This document shows positions 1 through 8,104 of a stretch of DNA of 64,000 nucleotides, one piece after another. The notes beneath the pieces are model-generated. The model was not told the DNA's origin and ran no database searches. It saw nothing but the letters and a program-made list of their open reading frames with translations. Every line of letters starts with the position of its first letter. Position 1 is the first letter of the stretch. The stretch is from Rhizobium sp. Root482 (GTDB taxonomy: Bacteria; Pseudomonadota; Alphaproteobacteria; Rhizobiales; Rhizobiaceae), in assembly GCF_001426565.1 (NCBI RefSeq), contig NZ_LMFA01000026.1, forward strand, positions 382,875 through 446,874, given 5' to 3'. The position numbers and the translations under genes were made by a program.

Positions 1-176
1 ATCGCCTCGCGGATGACGGAGCGGCTGACGCCGAAGGTCTTGGCCAGCAGATGCTCCGTTGGAAGCTTCTCGCCGGGCGCGATCCGGCCCTCGGTAATTT
101 CCCGGCCGATCTGCGTGGCGATGCGCGCCGGCAGATGCTCGCTCCGCCTGATTTGACTGAAATCCGCAACCGACAT
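1..176 (-). CDS. GntR-family (FadR type) regulator, N-terminal part only
   Basis: The left edge cuts this gene: only the first 58 residues are present, read leftward from the ATG at 176. They form a GntR winged-helix DNA-binding domain, seen in PGEKLPTE followed by FGVSRSVIREA, the recognition-helix signature of the family. The effector domain lies outside the window, so the ligand class cannot be told; the FadR or FCD group is the likeliest. It starts 30 bases after the stop of the FAD-linked oxidase on the same strand, so the two are probably cotranscribed, and the regulator probably controls the divergent sugar-acid operon as well. Confidence 0.85.
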   Translation of the reverse strand, partial: MSVADFSQIRRSEHLPARIATQIGREITEGRIAPGEKLPTEHLLAKTFGVSRSVIREA

Positions 177-206
177 GTCCGCCCTCCCCTGAGCTTGTTT
201 CTACAT

Positions 207-1652
207 CTATGAGTTCAGCGGAAAATTCAATTGGCAGCCGGGGTTCATCACCAGGTCCGGATCGATGGCGCGCTTCACGGCGGTCAGCAACTGGCGCCGC
301 ACGGGCGACAACCTCGCCTCGAAATCGGCCCGCTTCAGGCGGCCGATACCATGTTCGGCGCTGATGCTTCCCTGATAGCGATCGAGGACCTCATTGATCG
401 CGGTCTTCGCCGTGTAGATCTGCTCGGCGCGCCGTTGCGGGGTCGTGCCCGCCGCAGGCAGCACATTAAGATGGACATTCCCATCGCCGACATGACCATA
501 GGAAACGCAGATGGCACCCGGCACGGCCGCCTCGACGGCCTTTTCGGCATCGCCGACGAAATCGGCAAGCTGCGAGAGCTTGACCGAGACATCGGTCCGC
601 AGATGCATGCCGCGCTTGGCCTGGCCTTCGTTCATCCCCTCGCGGATAAGCCAGAGATTGCGAGCCTGCGTCTGCGACGCGGCGATCGTTCCATCGACGA
701 CCAGCCCCTCTTCCATGACGATCTCCAGGAAACGCGCCATCAGATCATCGATATCGACAAGCCCCGAGCCGGAAATCTCCATCAGCACATAGGCTGGATA
801 ATCCGCGGCGATGGGAATGGGCAGGTCGGGCATCGCCTCCTTGGCCAATGTGAGGGCAAGCGGCGGCATGAATTCGAAGGCAGACAGAAGGTCGCAACAG
901 TCCCGGCGTGCCCGGCGAAAAAGCCTGATGGCGTCATCGAGCGAGGCAAGGCCGAGAAGGGCGGTCGCTACCTGATCCGGATAGGGGGTGAGCTTGACCG
1001 ATACGGCGGTGATGACACCGAGCGTTCCCTCGGCACCGATGAACAACTGCTTGAGATCAATACCGCGATTGTCCTTGCGCAGGGTCGATAGCCCGTCGAA
1101 AATACTGCCATCCGGAAGCACCACTTCCAGCCCGAAGATCAGTTCGCGGGTCATGCCGTAGCGCAGCACATTGATACCCCCGGCATTGGTGGAGACATTG
1201 CCGCCGATGCGGCAGCTTCCCTGCGCGCCCAGCGCGAGCGGGAAGAACATGCCCTTCCCGGCAACGGCGTCCTTGAGTTCGGAAAGAATACAGCCCGCCT
1301 CGACCACGGCGGAAAAATCGTCGGCGTCGATCTGGCGGATTTTATTCATCCGCTCGAGGCTGAGCACCACCTGGTTCTGCTCCGCATCCGGTGTAGCTGC
1401 CAGCACAAGGCCGGTATTGCCGCCCTGGGGCACGATCGAAAGGCCCAGTTGCCTGCAAAGCCTGACCGCTTCGGCCACCTGCTCCGTGGAGCGTGGCCTC
1501 AAGACCGCGACCGCCTGGCTCGTGACATCGCCGTGCCAGTCGCGGCAATACGGCGCCATCTCGCCCGCTTCACTCAGAACGATATCGTCCCCGAGCGCGC
1601 CGCGCAGTTTCAAGCGCCACTCGGCCAAAGATGCGCCATTGTCTGCCATCAT
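207..1652 (-). CDS. FAD-linked oxidase, D-2-hydroxyacid dehydrogenase (GlcD/D-lactate dehydrogenase family)
   Basis: This 481-residue protein has an N-terminal FAD-binding type 4 (PCMH) domain, visible as VPQGGNTGL and GGNVSTNAGG, and a C-terminal FAD oxidase domain with the metal-binding YGHVGDGNVHLN and the closing SAEHGIGRLK motif. The family oxidises D-lactate, glycolate, D-2-hydroxyglutarate or related 2-hydroxyacids and passes electrons to a quinone or cytochrome. The length is normal for single-chain members and no signal peptide is seen. It lies upstream of the GntR gene and divergent from denD, so an aldonic or related hydroxyacid is a reasonable substrate, but the exact one is not readable. 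A second Met at residue 2 makes the start uncertain by one codon. Confidence 0.85.
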   Translation of the reverse strand: MMADNGASLAEWRLKLRGALGDDIVLSEAGEMAPYCRDWHGDVTSQAVAVLRPRSTEQVAEAVRLCRQLGLSIVPQGGNTGLVLAATPDAEQNQVVLSLERMNKIRQIDADDFSAVVEAGCILSELKDAVAGKGMFFPLALGAQGSCRIGGNVSTNAGGINVLRYGMTRELIFGLEVVLPDGSIFDGLSTLRKDNRGIDLKQLFIGAEGTLGVITAVSVKLTPYPDQVATALLGLASLDDAIRLFRRARRDCCDLLSAFEFMPPLALTLAKEAMPDLPIPIAADYPAYVLMEISGSGLVDIDDLMARFLEIVMEEGLVVDGTIAASQTQARNLWLIREGMNEGQAKRGMHLRTDVSVKLSQLADFVGDAEKAVEAAVPGAICVSYGHVGDGNVHLNVLPAAGTTPQRRAEQIYTAKTAINEVLDRYQGSISAEHGIGRLKRADFEARLSPVRRQLLTAVKRAIDPDLVMNPGCQLNFPLNS

Positions 1653-1741
1653 GTCTCAAGCCTTCCATCGTGCAGTCGACAACCCAGGCCGGGTTTTTCG
1701 AGCCACCCCGAAATAACAGTTTTCAAGACGACCATATAAAG

Positions 1742-1752
1742 TTATCAGACAA
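1742..1752. promoter_or_regulatory. Candidate GntR operator between the oxidase and denD
   Basis: TTATCAGACAA is an almost perfect 11-base inverted repeat (10 of 11 positions symmetric with TTGTCTGATAA) in the 174-base divergent spacer. It resembles the TNGTNNNACNA form used by FadR-type GntR proteins. The likely binder is the GntR protein whose gene opens the window. Confidence 0.4.
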
Positions 1753-1826
1753 CCTTACAAGCTCGATTTTGGTTATGCGAGGGCGGCTTCGGGCCCGCAG
1801 CGATTTTTGTCAGGAGATTTCACGAC

Positions 1827-2813
1827 ATGCACATTCTGATCATCGGCGCGGCGGGCATGGTCGGTCGCAAGCTCACCCAGCGGCTGGTCGCGGACAGGAC
1901 CCTCGGCGGCAAGCCCGTCGACAAGTTGACCCTGGTCGATATCGTCAAGCCGGACGCCCCGGCCGGCTTTTCCGGCGTGGTTGATGCGCGCGAAAGCGAC
2001 CTGTCGGCACCGGGCGAGGCTGAAAAGCTGATCGCCACGCGGCCGGACGCGATCTTCCATCTGGCCGCCATCGTTTCCGGCGAGGCGGAACTGGATTTCG
2101 ACAAGGGCTACAGCATCAATCTCGACGGCACCCGCTATCTGTTCGACGCAATCCGTCTCGCCCACAACGCCGACGGATACAAGCCGCGCGTCGTCTTCAC
2201 CTCCTCGATCGCCGTCGTCGGCGCCCCTCTGCCTTTCCCGATCCCGGATGAATTCCACCTCACCCCGCTGACCAGCTACGGCACGCAGAAGGCGATCTGC
2301 GAATTGCTGCTTTCGGACTACAGCCGCCGCGGCTTTTTCGACGGTATCGGCATCCGGCTGCCGACCATCTGCATCCGCCCCGGCAAGCCCAACAAGGCGG
2401 CCTCGGGATTCTTCTCCAACATCCTGCGCGAGCCGCTGGTTGGACAGGAGGCAGTGCTTCCGGTTTCCGACGACGTGCGCCACTGGCATACATCGCCGCG
2501 CTCCGCCGTCGGCTTCCTGATCCATGGCGCGACGATCGATCTTGACAAGGTCGGCCCGCGGCGCAACCTTTCGATGCCGGGCCTCAGCGCCACGGTTGGC
2601 GAGCAGATCGAGGCGCTACGCCGCGTCGCCGGCGACAAGGCCGTGGCACTGATTCGCCGCGAACCGGACGAGATGATCATGAAGATGGTCGCAGGCTGGG
2701 CACCGGGCTTTGAAGCCAAGCGGGCGACGGAACTCGGCTTCACCGCCGAAACATCCTTCGACGAGATCATCCGTGCCCATATCGATGACGAACTGGAAGG
2801 CAAGTTGCCATGA
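1827..2813 (+). CDS. denD: D-erythronate dehydrogenase (DenD-type NAD-dependent epimerase/dehydratase family)
   Basis: The 328-residue protein is an extended short-chain dehydrogenase with an N-terminal Rossmann fold (IIGAAGMVGRKL) and the catalytic SYGTQKAICE segment (Tyr and Lys four apart). The stretch DAIFHLAAIVSGEAE is typical of DenD, which oxidises D-erythronate to 2-oxo-tetronate. A good ribosome site (CAGGAG) precedes the ATG. It is first in a tight three-gene operon and overlaps the next gene by 4 bases. The later enzymes of the known D-erythronate route (isomerase, kinase, decarboxylase) are not in the window, so the pathway here may differ. The family call is firm; the substrate is inferred. 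Confidence 0.8.
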   Translation: MHILIIGAAGMVGRKLTQRLVADRTLGGKPVDKLTLVDIVKPDAPAGFSGVVDARESDLSAPGEAEKLIATRPDAIFHLAAIVSGEAELDFDKGYSINLDGTRYLFDAIRLAHNADGYKPRVVFTSSIAVVGAPLPFPIPDEFHLTPLTSYGTQKAICELLLSDYSRRGFFDGIGIRLPTICIRPGKPNKAASGFFSNILREPLVGQEAVLPVSDDVRHWHTSPRSAVGFLIHGATIDLDKVGPRRNLSMPGLSATVGEQIEALRRVAGDKAVALIRREPDEMIMKMVAGWAPGFEAKRATELGFTAETSFDEIIRAHIDDELEGKLP

Positions 2814-3712
2814 CCACGGCGAACAGGGGGGACAAGAAAGCAATCGCGTTCCTCGGCACGGGATTGATGGGCGCTCCGATGGTGCGCCGCCTGCTGAAAG
2901 CGGGATTTCCCGTTACCGTGTGGAACAGGGACCCGGCCAAGGCGGCGGCGCTCACCGAAGATGGCGCAACGCAGGCACAGTCGCCCGCCGAGGCCGTTGC
3001 CGGAGCGGACATCGTCTTTACCATGCTGACGAACGGGGCCGCGGTCGCCGAAATTCTCTTCGATAACGGGGTGGCCGAGGCCATGTCCAAGGACGCGATC
3101 CTCGTCGATTGCAGCTCGGTTGCCCCCCCGATTGCCCGACAGAATGCGCAAAAACTCGGCGAACGCGGCATCCGCAGCCTGGATGCTCCGGTCTCTGGCG
3201 GCACGGCCGGGGCAAATGCCGGCACGCTCGCCATCATGGCGGGGGGCGATGCGGCCGACGTCGAGGCCCTCGCCGAGGTCTTTGCCGCACTCGGTCGCGT
3301 CACCTATGTCGGCCCGAGCGGTGCCGGCCAGATCTGCAAACTGGCCAATCAGCAGATCGTCGCCGTCACCATCGGCGCTGTCGCCGAAGCGATGATCCTC
3401 GCGGAAGCGGGCGGCGCTTCCCGCGCTGCCTTCCGCGACGCCATCCGTGGCGGCTTTGCCGAAAGCCGCATCCTCGAACTTCATGGTTCGCGAATGGTCG
3501 ATCGCGACTTCATGCCGGGTGGCACTTCGGCCAACCAGCTCAAGGATTTGGACGCGGTGATGGCAATGGCAAAGGAGCTTTCGCTGACCTTGCCATTGAC
3601 CCATCAGGTGCGACAGGAATTCCATGACTTCGTCCAAGAGGGCGGCGGCGAGAAGGACCATAGCGGCCTTCTGCTGCATCTCGAAAATCGCAATTCAAAA
3701 CATCAGGCATAG
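2810..3712 (+). CDS. NAD(P)-dependent beta-hydroxyacid dehydrogenase (3-hydroxyisobutyrate/tartronate semialdehyde reductase family)
   Basis: This 300-residue protein starts with a Rossmann fold (IAFLGTGLMGAPMVRRL). It carries the family substrate motif DAPVSGGTAGA, the catalytic lysine in GQICKLANQQ and the C-terminal GGTSANQLKDLD. Relatives include 2-hydroxy-3-oxopropionate reductase (GarR), L-threonate dehydrogenase (LtnD) and 3-hydroxyisobutyrate dehydrogenase. Its place between denD and a sugar-acid dehydratase, with a 4-base ATGA overlap at its start, suggests an oxidised or reduced C3-C5 sugar-acid intermediate. Specificity within the family cannot be fixed from sequence. Confidence 0.8.
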   Translation: MTTANRGDKKAIAFLGTGLMGAPMVRRLLKAGFPVTVWNRDPAKAAALTEDGATQAQSPAEAVAGADIVFTMLTNGAAVAEILFDNGVAEAMSKDAILVDCSSVAPPIARQNAQKLGERGIRSLDAPVSGGTAGANAGTLAIMAGGDAADVEALAEVFAALGRVTYVGPSGAGQICKLANQQIVAVTIGAVAEAMILAEAGGASRAAFRDAIRGGFAESRILELHGSRMVDRDFMPGGTSANQLKDLDAVMAMAKELSLTLPLTHQVRQEFHDFVQEGGGEKDHSGLLLHLENRNSKHQA

Positions 3713-3714
3713 CC

Positions 3715-5502
3715 ATGAGCGCTGACATGATCACCAAACGCCGCCTTCGGTCCCAGGACTGGTTCGATAATCCGGACCATATCGACATGACGGCGCTTTA
3801 TCTCGAACGCTTCATGAACTACGGCATCACGCCAGAGGAGTTGCGCTCCGGCCGACCGATCATCGGCATCGCCCAAAGCGGCAGCGACCTCACCCCTTGC
3901 AACCGGGTGCATGTGGAACTGGTCAATCGCGTGCGCGACGGCATCCGCGATGCCGGCGGCATTCCGATCGAATTTCCGACCCACCCGCTGTTCGAGAATT
4001 GCAAGCGCCCGACGGCTGCCCTGGATCGCAACCTCGCCTATCTCGGCCTCGTCGAGGTGCTCTACGGCTATCCGCTCGATGGCGTGGTTCTCACCACTGG
4101 CTGCGACAAGACGACACCGTCGGCGCTGATGGCTGCCTCGACCGTCGATATCCCGGCGATCGTCCTTTCCGGCGGGCCGATGCTCGATGGCTGGCATGAG
4201 GGCGACCTCGCCGGCTCCGGCACGGTGATCTGGCGCATGCGCCGCAAATTCGCGGCCGGCGAGATCGATCGCGAGGAGTTCTTGCAGGCTGCGCTCGATT
4301 CCGCCCCCTCCGTCGGCCATTGCAATACGATGGGAACCGCCTCGACGATGAACGCGCTTGCCGAAGCGCTCGGCATGTCGCTTACCGGCTGCGGCGCCAT
4401 CCCGGCCGCCTATCGCGAACGCGGCCAGATGGCATACCGCACTGGAAAGCGCGCCGTCGAATTGGTCTGGGAGGACCTCAAACCCTCCGACATCATGACC
4501 CGTGAAGCCTTCCTCAATGCCATCCGCGTCAATTCGGCGATCGGCGGCTCGACCAATGCCCAGCCGCACCTCGCAGCCATGGCAAAGCACGCCGGCGTCG
4601 CTCTTTATCCGGACGACTGGCAGGTGCACGGCTTCGATATTCCGCTGCTCGCCAATGTCCAGCCGGCGGGCCAGTTCCTCGGCGAACGCTATCACCGCGC
4701 CGGCGGTACGCCGGCCATCATGTGGGAACTACTGCAGGCCGGCAAGCTCGACGGCTCCTGCCACAGCGTCACCGGCAGGACCATGGCGGAAAACCTGGAA
4801 AACCGCGAAGCCACCGACCGCGAAGTCATCTTCCCCTATGGGCAGCCACTCAAGGATAAGGCGGGCTTCCTGGTGTTGAAGGGCAATCTCTTCGATTTCG
4901 CCATCATGAAAACGAGTGTCATCTCGCAGGGCTTTCGCGAGCGCTATCTCCAGCATCCCGGCCGTGAAGGGGTGTTCGAGGGCAAGGCTGTCGTATTCGA
5001 CGGCTCGGAAGACTATCATCGGCGGATCAACGACCCGGCGCTCGGCATTGACGAAAACACAGTTCTCGTCATCCGCGGCGCCGGACCGCTCGGCTGGCCT
5101 GGCTCGGCGGAAGTCGTCAACATGCAGCCGCCGGATCACCTGCTCAAGCAGGGCATCATGAGCCTGCCGACCATCGGCGACGGCCGACAGTCCGGCACGG
5201 CCGACAGTCCGTCGATCCTCAACGCCTCACCGGAAAGCGCTGCCGGCGGCGGCCTGGCCTGGGTGAGGACCGGCGACATCATCCGCATCGATTTAAACCA
5301 GGGACGCTGCGACATGCTGGTCGAGCCCGGCGAGATCGAGCGGCGCAAGGCAGACGGAATTCCACCCGTCCCGGCAGACGCAACGCCCTGGCAGCGCATC
5401 TATCGGCAGACGGTAACGCAGCTTTCCGATGGTGCGGTGATCGAAAGCGCCGCCGACTTCCACCAGATCGCCACAAGGACGCCACCGCGGCACAACCATT
5501 GA
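3715..5502 (+). CDS. xylD: IlvD/Edd-family sugar-acid dehydratase, D-xylonate dehydratase type
   Basis: The 595-residue protein belongs to the iron-sulfur IlvD/Edd dehydratases. Cluster cysteines are visible at residues 62 (LTPCNR), 130 (TTGCDKTTP) and 203 (GHCNTMG), with the conserved lysine at 132. The N-terminal SRDWFDNPDH-like block (here SQDWFDNPDHIDM), the MQPPDHLLK segment and the final PRHNH tail closely recall Caulobacter crescentus D-xylonate dehydratase as I remember it. That enzyme turns D-xylonate into 2-keto-3-deoxy-D-xylonate. L-arabinonate or another aldonate remains possible. It begins 2 bases after the preceding stop and closes the operon. Confidence 0.8.
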   Translation: MSADMITKRRLRSQDWFDNPDHIDMTALYLERFMNYGITPEELRSGRPIIGIAQSGSDLTPCNRVHVELVNRVRDGIRDAGGIPIEFPTHPLFENCKRPTAALDRNLAYLGLVEVLYGYPLDGVVLTTGCDKTTPSALMAASTVDIPAIVLSGGPMLDGWHEGDLAGSGTVIWRMRRKFAAGEIDREEFLQAALDSAPSVGHCNTMGTASTMNALAEALGMSLTGCGAIPAAYRERGQMAYRTGKRAVELVWEDLKPSDIMTREAFLNAIRVNSAIGGSTNAQPHLAAMAKHAGVALYPDDWQVHGFDIPLLANVQPAGQFLGERYHRAGGTPAIMWELLQAGKLDGSCHSVTGRTMAENLENREATDREVIFPYGQPLKDKAGFLVLKGNLFDFAIMKTSVISQGFRERYLQHPGREGVFEGKAVVFDGSEDYHRRINDPALGIDENTVLVIRGAGPLGWPGSAEVVNMQPPDHLLKQGIMSLPTIGDGRQSGTADSPSILNASPESAAGGGLAWVRTGDIIRIDLNQGRCDMLVEPGEIERRKADGIPPVPADATPWQRIYRQTVTQLSDGAVIESAADFHQIATRTPPRHNH

Positions 5503-5566
5503 GGAAATGGCTGCGCTGACTACAGGTCAATCGCGGCAAAGCGTGGACACCCATTCGTTTGATTTT

Positions 5567-5600
5567 GGTAACGGTTGGCCTGCTCAGTCCAGCCGTTACC
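5567..5600. terminator. Long inverted repeat after the sugar-acid operon
   Basis: GGTAACGGTTGG (5567-5578) and CCAGCCGTTACC (5589-5600) pair at 11 of 12 positions around a 10-base loop, 65 bases past the dehydratase stop. No T-run follows, so it may be a hairpin that protects or ends the transcript rather than a classical intrinsic terminator; an operator is the alternative. Confidence 0.45.
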
Positions 5601-5739
5601 CAGCTGAGATCTGCTGCCGAGTGAAGAATGTAGTGGCTCCGATTGCCGTCCTTTTATCATGCCACGGCAGCACGAAAACGATTTCGATTTCAGTCCGGTA
5701 ATTCGACTTTCCTAGAATTTTTTACCTTCCACGTGGACA

Positions 5740-5761
5740 TTTTGGCATCAATGTGTCAAAA
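5740..5761. promoter_or_regulatory. Inverted repeat upstream of the betaine transporter operon
   Basis: TTTTGGCA and TGTCAAAA flank a 6-base spacer and match at 7 of 8 positions, in the AT-richer part of the 393-base non-coding stretch 5503-5895. The site lies about 135 bases before the chosen ATPase start and is a candidate operator. Nothing else recognisable was seen in that stretch apart from the hairpin at 5567. Confidence 0.3.
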
Positions 5762-5895
5762 GGTATCCATATTGCGACGCGCTGTCGTGTTTGCGAAGCC
5801 ATTTGCTGCGCGCGTATCCCACCCCCGCTGATGTTCATCAGCCCCAGAAATATACGAAGGAGAGAGCCCCGCTTCCGGAGCCGGGCCAATACAAT

Positions 5896-7128
5896 ATGGC
5901 ATGTACAACTGAGAGCGGCCTCACGGAGATCGATCCACAGGTCAAGATCAGTATCAGGAACGTTTTCAAGATTTTCGGCGAACGCCCCGAAAAGGCCCTC
6001 GCCCTCCTCAAGGCCGGCAAGACCAAAGCGGAAATCCATGCGTCGACGGGTTGCTCCATAGGGGTCAACAACGCCAGTTTCGACATTCGCGCCGGCGAGA
6101 TTTTCGTGATCATGGGCCTTTCAGGCTCCGGCAAATCCACCATGCTTCGGCTGCTGAACCGGCTGATAGAGCCCACCTTCGGAACGATCGAGATGGACGG
6201 TCGGGACGTGACGCGGATGCCGCGCCGCGAACTGATCGCGCTGCGGCGCCACGAGGTCAGCATGGTCTTCCAGTCCTTTGCCCTTTTGCCCAACCGGACC
6301 GTCCTTGGCAATGCCGCCTTTGGCCTCGAAGTGGCAGGTGTCGGAGAAGCCGAGCATCTGCGGCGTGCCCACGCAGCCCTGAAGGCCGTCGGCCTCGAAG
6401 CCTATGGCGACAGCCGGACGGACGAGCTTTCCGGCGGCATGAAACAGCGCGTCGGGCTTGCCCGCGCGCTTGCCAGCGAGCCGTCGGTGCTCCTGATGGA
6501 CGAGGCCTTTTCGGCGCTCGATCCTCTCATCCGCACGGAGATGCAGGACGAGTTGATGCGCCTGCAAGCCGAGCATAGCCGCACGATCGTCTTCGTCAGC
6601 CATGATCTCGACGAGGCCATGCGGATCGGCGACCGCATCTGCATCATGCAGAACGGGCAAGTCGTCCAGGTCGGCACGCCGGACGAAATCGTCCTCAAGC
6701 CCGCCAGCGACTATGTCCGCTCCTTCTTTCGCAATGTGGATGTCTCGCAGATCTTCCGGGCGGGGGATGTGGCGCGCAAGACGCAGGTGACCATCATCGA
6801 GCGTCAGGGCGTGTCCGCTGCGGCGGCGCTGGAGCGGATGCAGCATTTCGACCGTGACATCGCGATCATTCTCGGCCGTGACAAGACCTATCATGGCGTG
6901 GTCAGCCGCACGTCGCTGATCGAAGCCGCCGGCAATGGCGCGGGCGATCCCTACCGGTCTGCATTCTTGACGGATATCGAACCGATCCGGGCTTCGGAAA
7001 GCCTTTCCAGTGTATTGGGCAGGGTGGCCTCCAGTGCCTGGCCGGTGCCGGTTGTCGATGACGATAACCACTATCTCGGCTCCATCAGCAAATCCGCGCT
7101 TCTCGAAACGCTCGACCGCACGGCCTGA
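5896..7128 (+). CDS. Glycine betaine/proline-type ABC transporter ATPase with CBS domains
   Basis: The 410-residue protein is a ProV/OpuAA-like ATPase. It has the family N-terminus (FGERPEKALALLKAGKTKAEI), Walker A GLSGSGKST near residues 74-82, signature LSGGMKQR, Walker B LLMDEAFSALD and the H-loop VSHD. The last third, after about residue 280, fits a pair of CBS regulatory domains, which in this family sense ionic strength or nucleotides. The start is taken at 5896 because family members begin shortly before the ISIRNVFKIFG region; the reading frame stays open to 5791 and the ribosome site is not decisive. It powers the permease and binding protein encoded next. Confidence 0.88.
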   Translation: MACTTESGLTEIDPQVKISIRNVFKIFGERPEKALALLKAGKTKAEIHASTGCSIGVNNASFDIRAGEIFVIMGLSGSGKSTMLRLLNRLIEPTFGTIEMDGRDVTRMPRRELIALRRHEVSMVFQSFALLPNRTVLGNAAFGLEVAGVGEAEHLRRAHAALKAVGLEAYGDSRTDELSGGMKQRVGLARALASEPSVLLMDEAFSALDPLIRTEMQDELMRLQAEHSRTIVFVSHDLDEAMRIGDRICIMQNGQVVQVGTPDEIVLKPASDYVRSFFRNVDVSQIFRAGDVARKTQVTIIERQGVSAAAALERMQHFDRDIAIILGRDKTYHGVVSRTSLIEAAGNGAGDPYRSAFLTDIEPIRASESLSSVLGRVASSAWPVPVVDDDNHYLGSISKSALLETLDRTA

Positions 7129-7150
7129 CCGGCCGGCCTGGAGATATTTC

Positions 7151-8035
7151 ATGACTTTCGATATCGGTGACGGCGTCGACAGCGCCGTCAATTACATCCT
7201 CGACAACTTCGCACCGCTGCTGGACGCGATCGCCCTGGCGATCGGCACCGTGACGAACGGAATCCAGGGCGTGCTTCTGGCGACGCCCTTCCTGCTCGGC
7301 CTTGCGCTCTTCGTGCTTCTGTCGCTCTGGCGGGTCGGCATCGGCTTTGCCGTGTTTACCGGCCTGTCGCTGTGGCTGGTCGATCACATGAGCCTCTGGT
7401 CTGCAATGATGGAGACACTTTCGCTGGTGATCGCCTCGACGCTGGTCGCAATGCTGATCGGCCTGCCGCTCGGCATTGCCATGGCGCGCAGCAACCGCGT
7501 GGCGGCGATCGTTCGACCGGTACTCGACCTCATGCAAACCATGCCGGCTTTCGTCTACCTGATCCCGGCAGCCATGTTCTTCGGGCTCGGCGCCGTGCCG
7601 GGAACGATCGCCACGGTCATCTTCTCCATGCCTCCCGTGGTTCGGCTGACCAATCTGGGCATCCGGCAAGTGCATGTGGAGTTCGTCGAGGCCGGCAATG
7701 CCTTCGGCTGCACCGCCGCGCAACTTCTCTTCAAGGTGCAGTTGCCCAACGCCATTCCCTCGATCATGGCCGGCGTGAACCAGACAATCATGCTGTCGCT
7801 ATCCATGGTGGTCATCGCCTCGATGATCGGCGCGGGCGGCATCGGCAACACCGTGCTGACCGGCATCCAGCGCCTTGATGTCGGCACCGGTTTCGAAGGC
7901 GGCATTGCCGTCGTCATCCTTGCCGTGATCCTCGACCGGATCACGCAGAGCCTTGGAAAGGAGCGCGCCGGCATCTGGCGCACTCTGTTGCGCGGCGCAG
8001 CGCAACCACAGGCAACCCCTGCCGCCGCGGCCTGA
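7151..8035 (+). CDS. Glycine betaine/proline-type ABC transporter permease
   Basis: The 294-residue inner-membrane protein has several hydrophobic helices and the binding-protein-dependent transport domain, with the coupling-helix region EAGNAFGCTAAQLLFKVQLP and the GAGGIGNTV segment typical of ProW/OpuAB. The ATG at 7151 is preceded by GGAG at a suitable distance and sits 22 bases after the ATPase stop. It forms the channel of the importer. The family also includes choline (ChoW) permeases, so betaine versus choline is open. Confidence 0.9.
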   Translation: MTFDIGDGVDSAVNYILDNFAPLLDAIALAIGTVTNGIQGVLLATPFLLGLALFVLLSLWRVGIGFAVFTGLSLWLVDHMSLWSAMMETLSLVIASTLVAMLIGLPLGIAMARSNRVAAIVRPVLDLMQTMPAFVYLIPAAMFFGLGAVPGTIATVIFSMPPVVRLTNLGIRQVHVEFVEAGNAFGCTAAQLLFKVQLPNAIPSIMAGVNQTIMLSLSMVVIASMIGAGGIGNTVLTGIQRLDVGTGFEGGIAVVILAVILDRITQSLGKERAGIWRTLLRGAAQPQATPAAAA

Positions 8036-8104
8036 TCCCGCACGCGGCACGAAAGATGGCGGCGTCCGCGCCGTCGAATGCGAACCTTCAAAAAAGGAGC
8101 AGAT

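Noticed and set aside
231..1091. Long open frame (286 codons) on the plus strand opposite the FAD-linked oxidase gene.
   Set aside because: It is antisense to a well-supported family member and its translation is rich in Arg, His and Asp without any domain, as expected for a GC-rich shadow frame.
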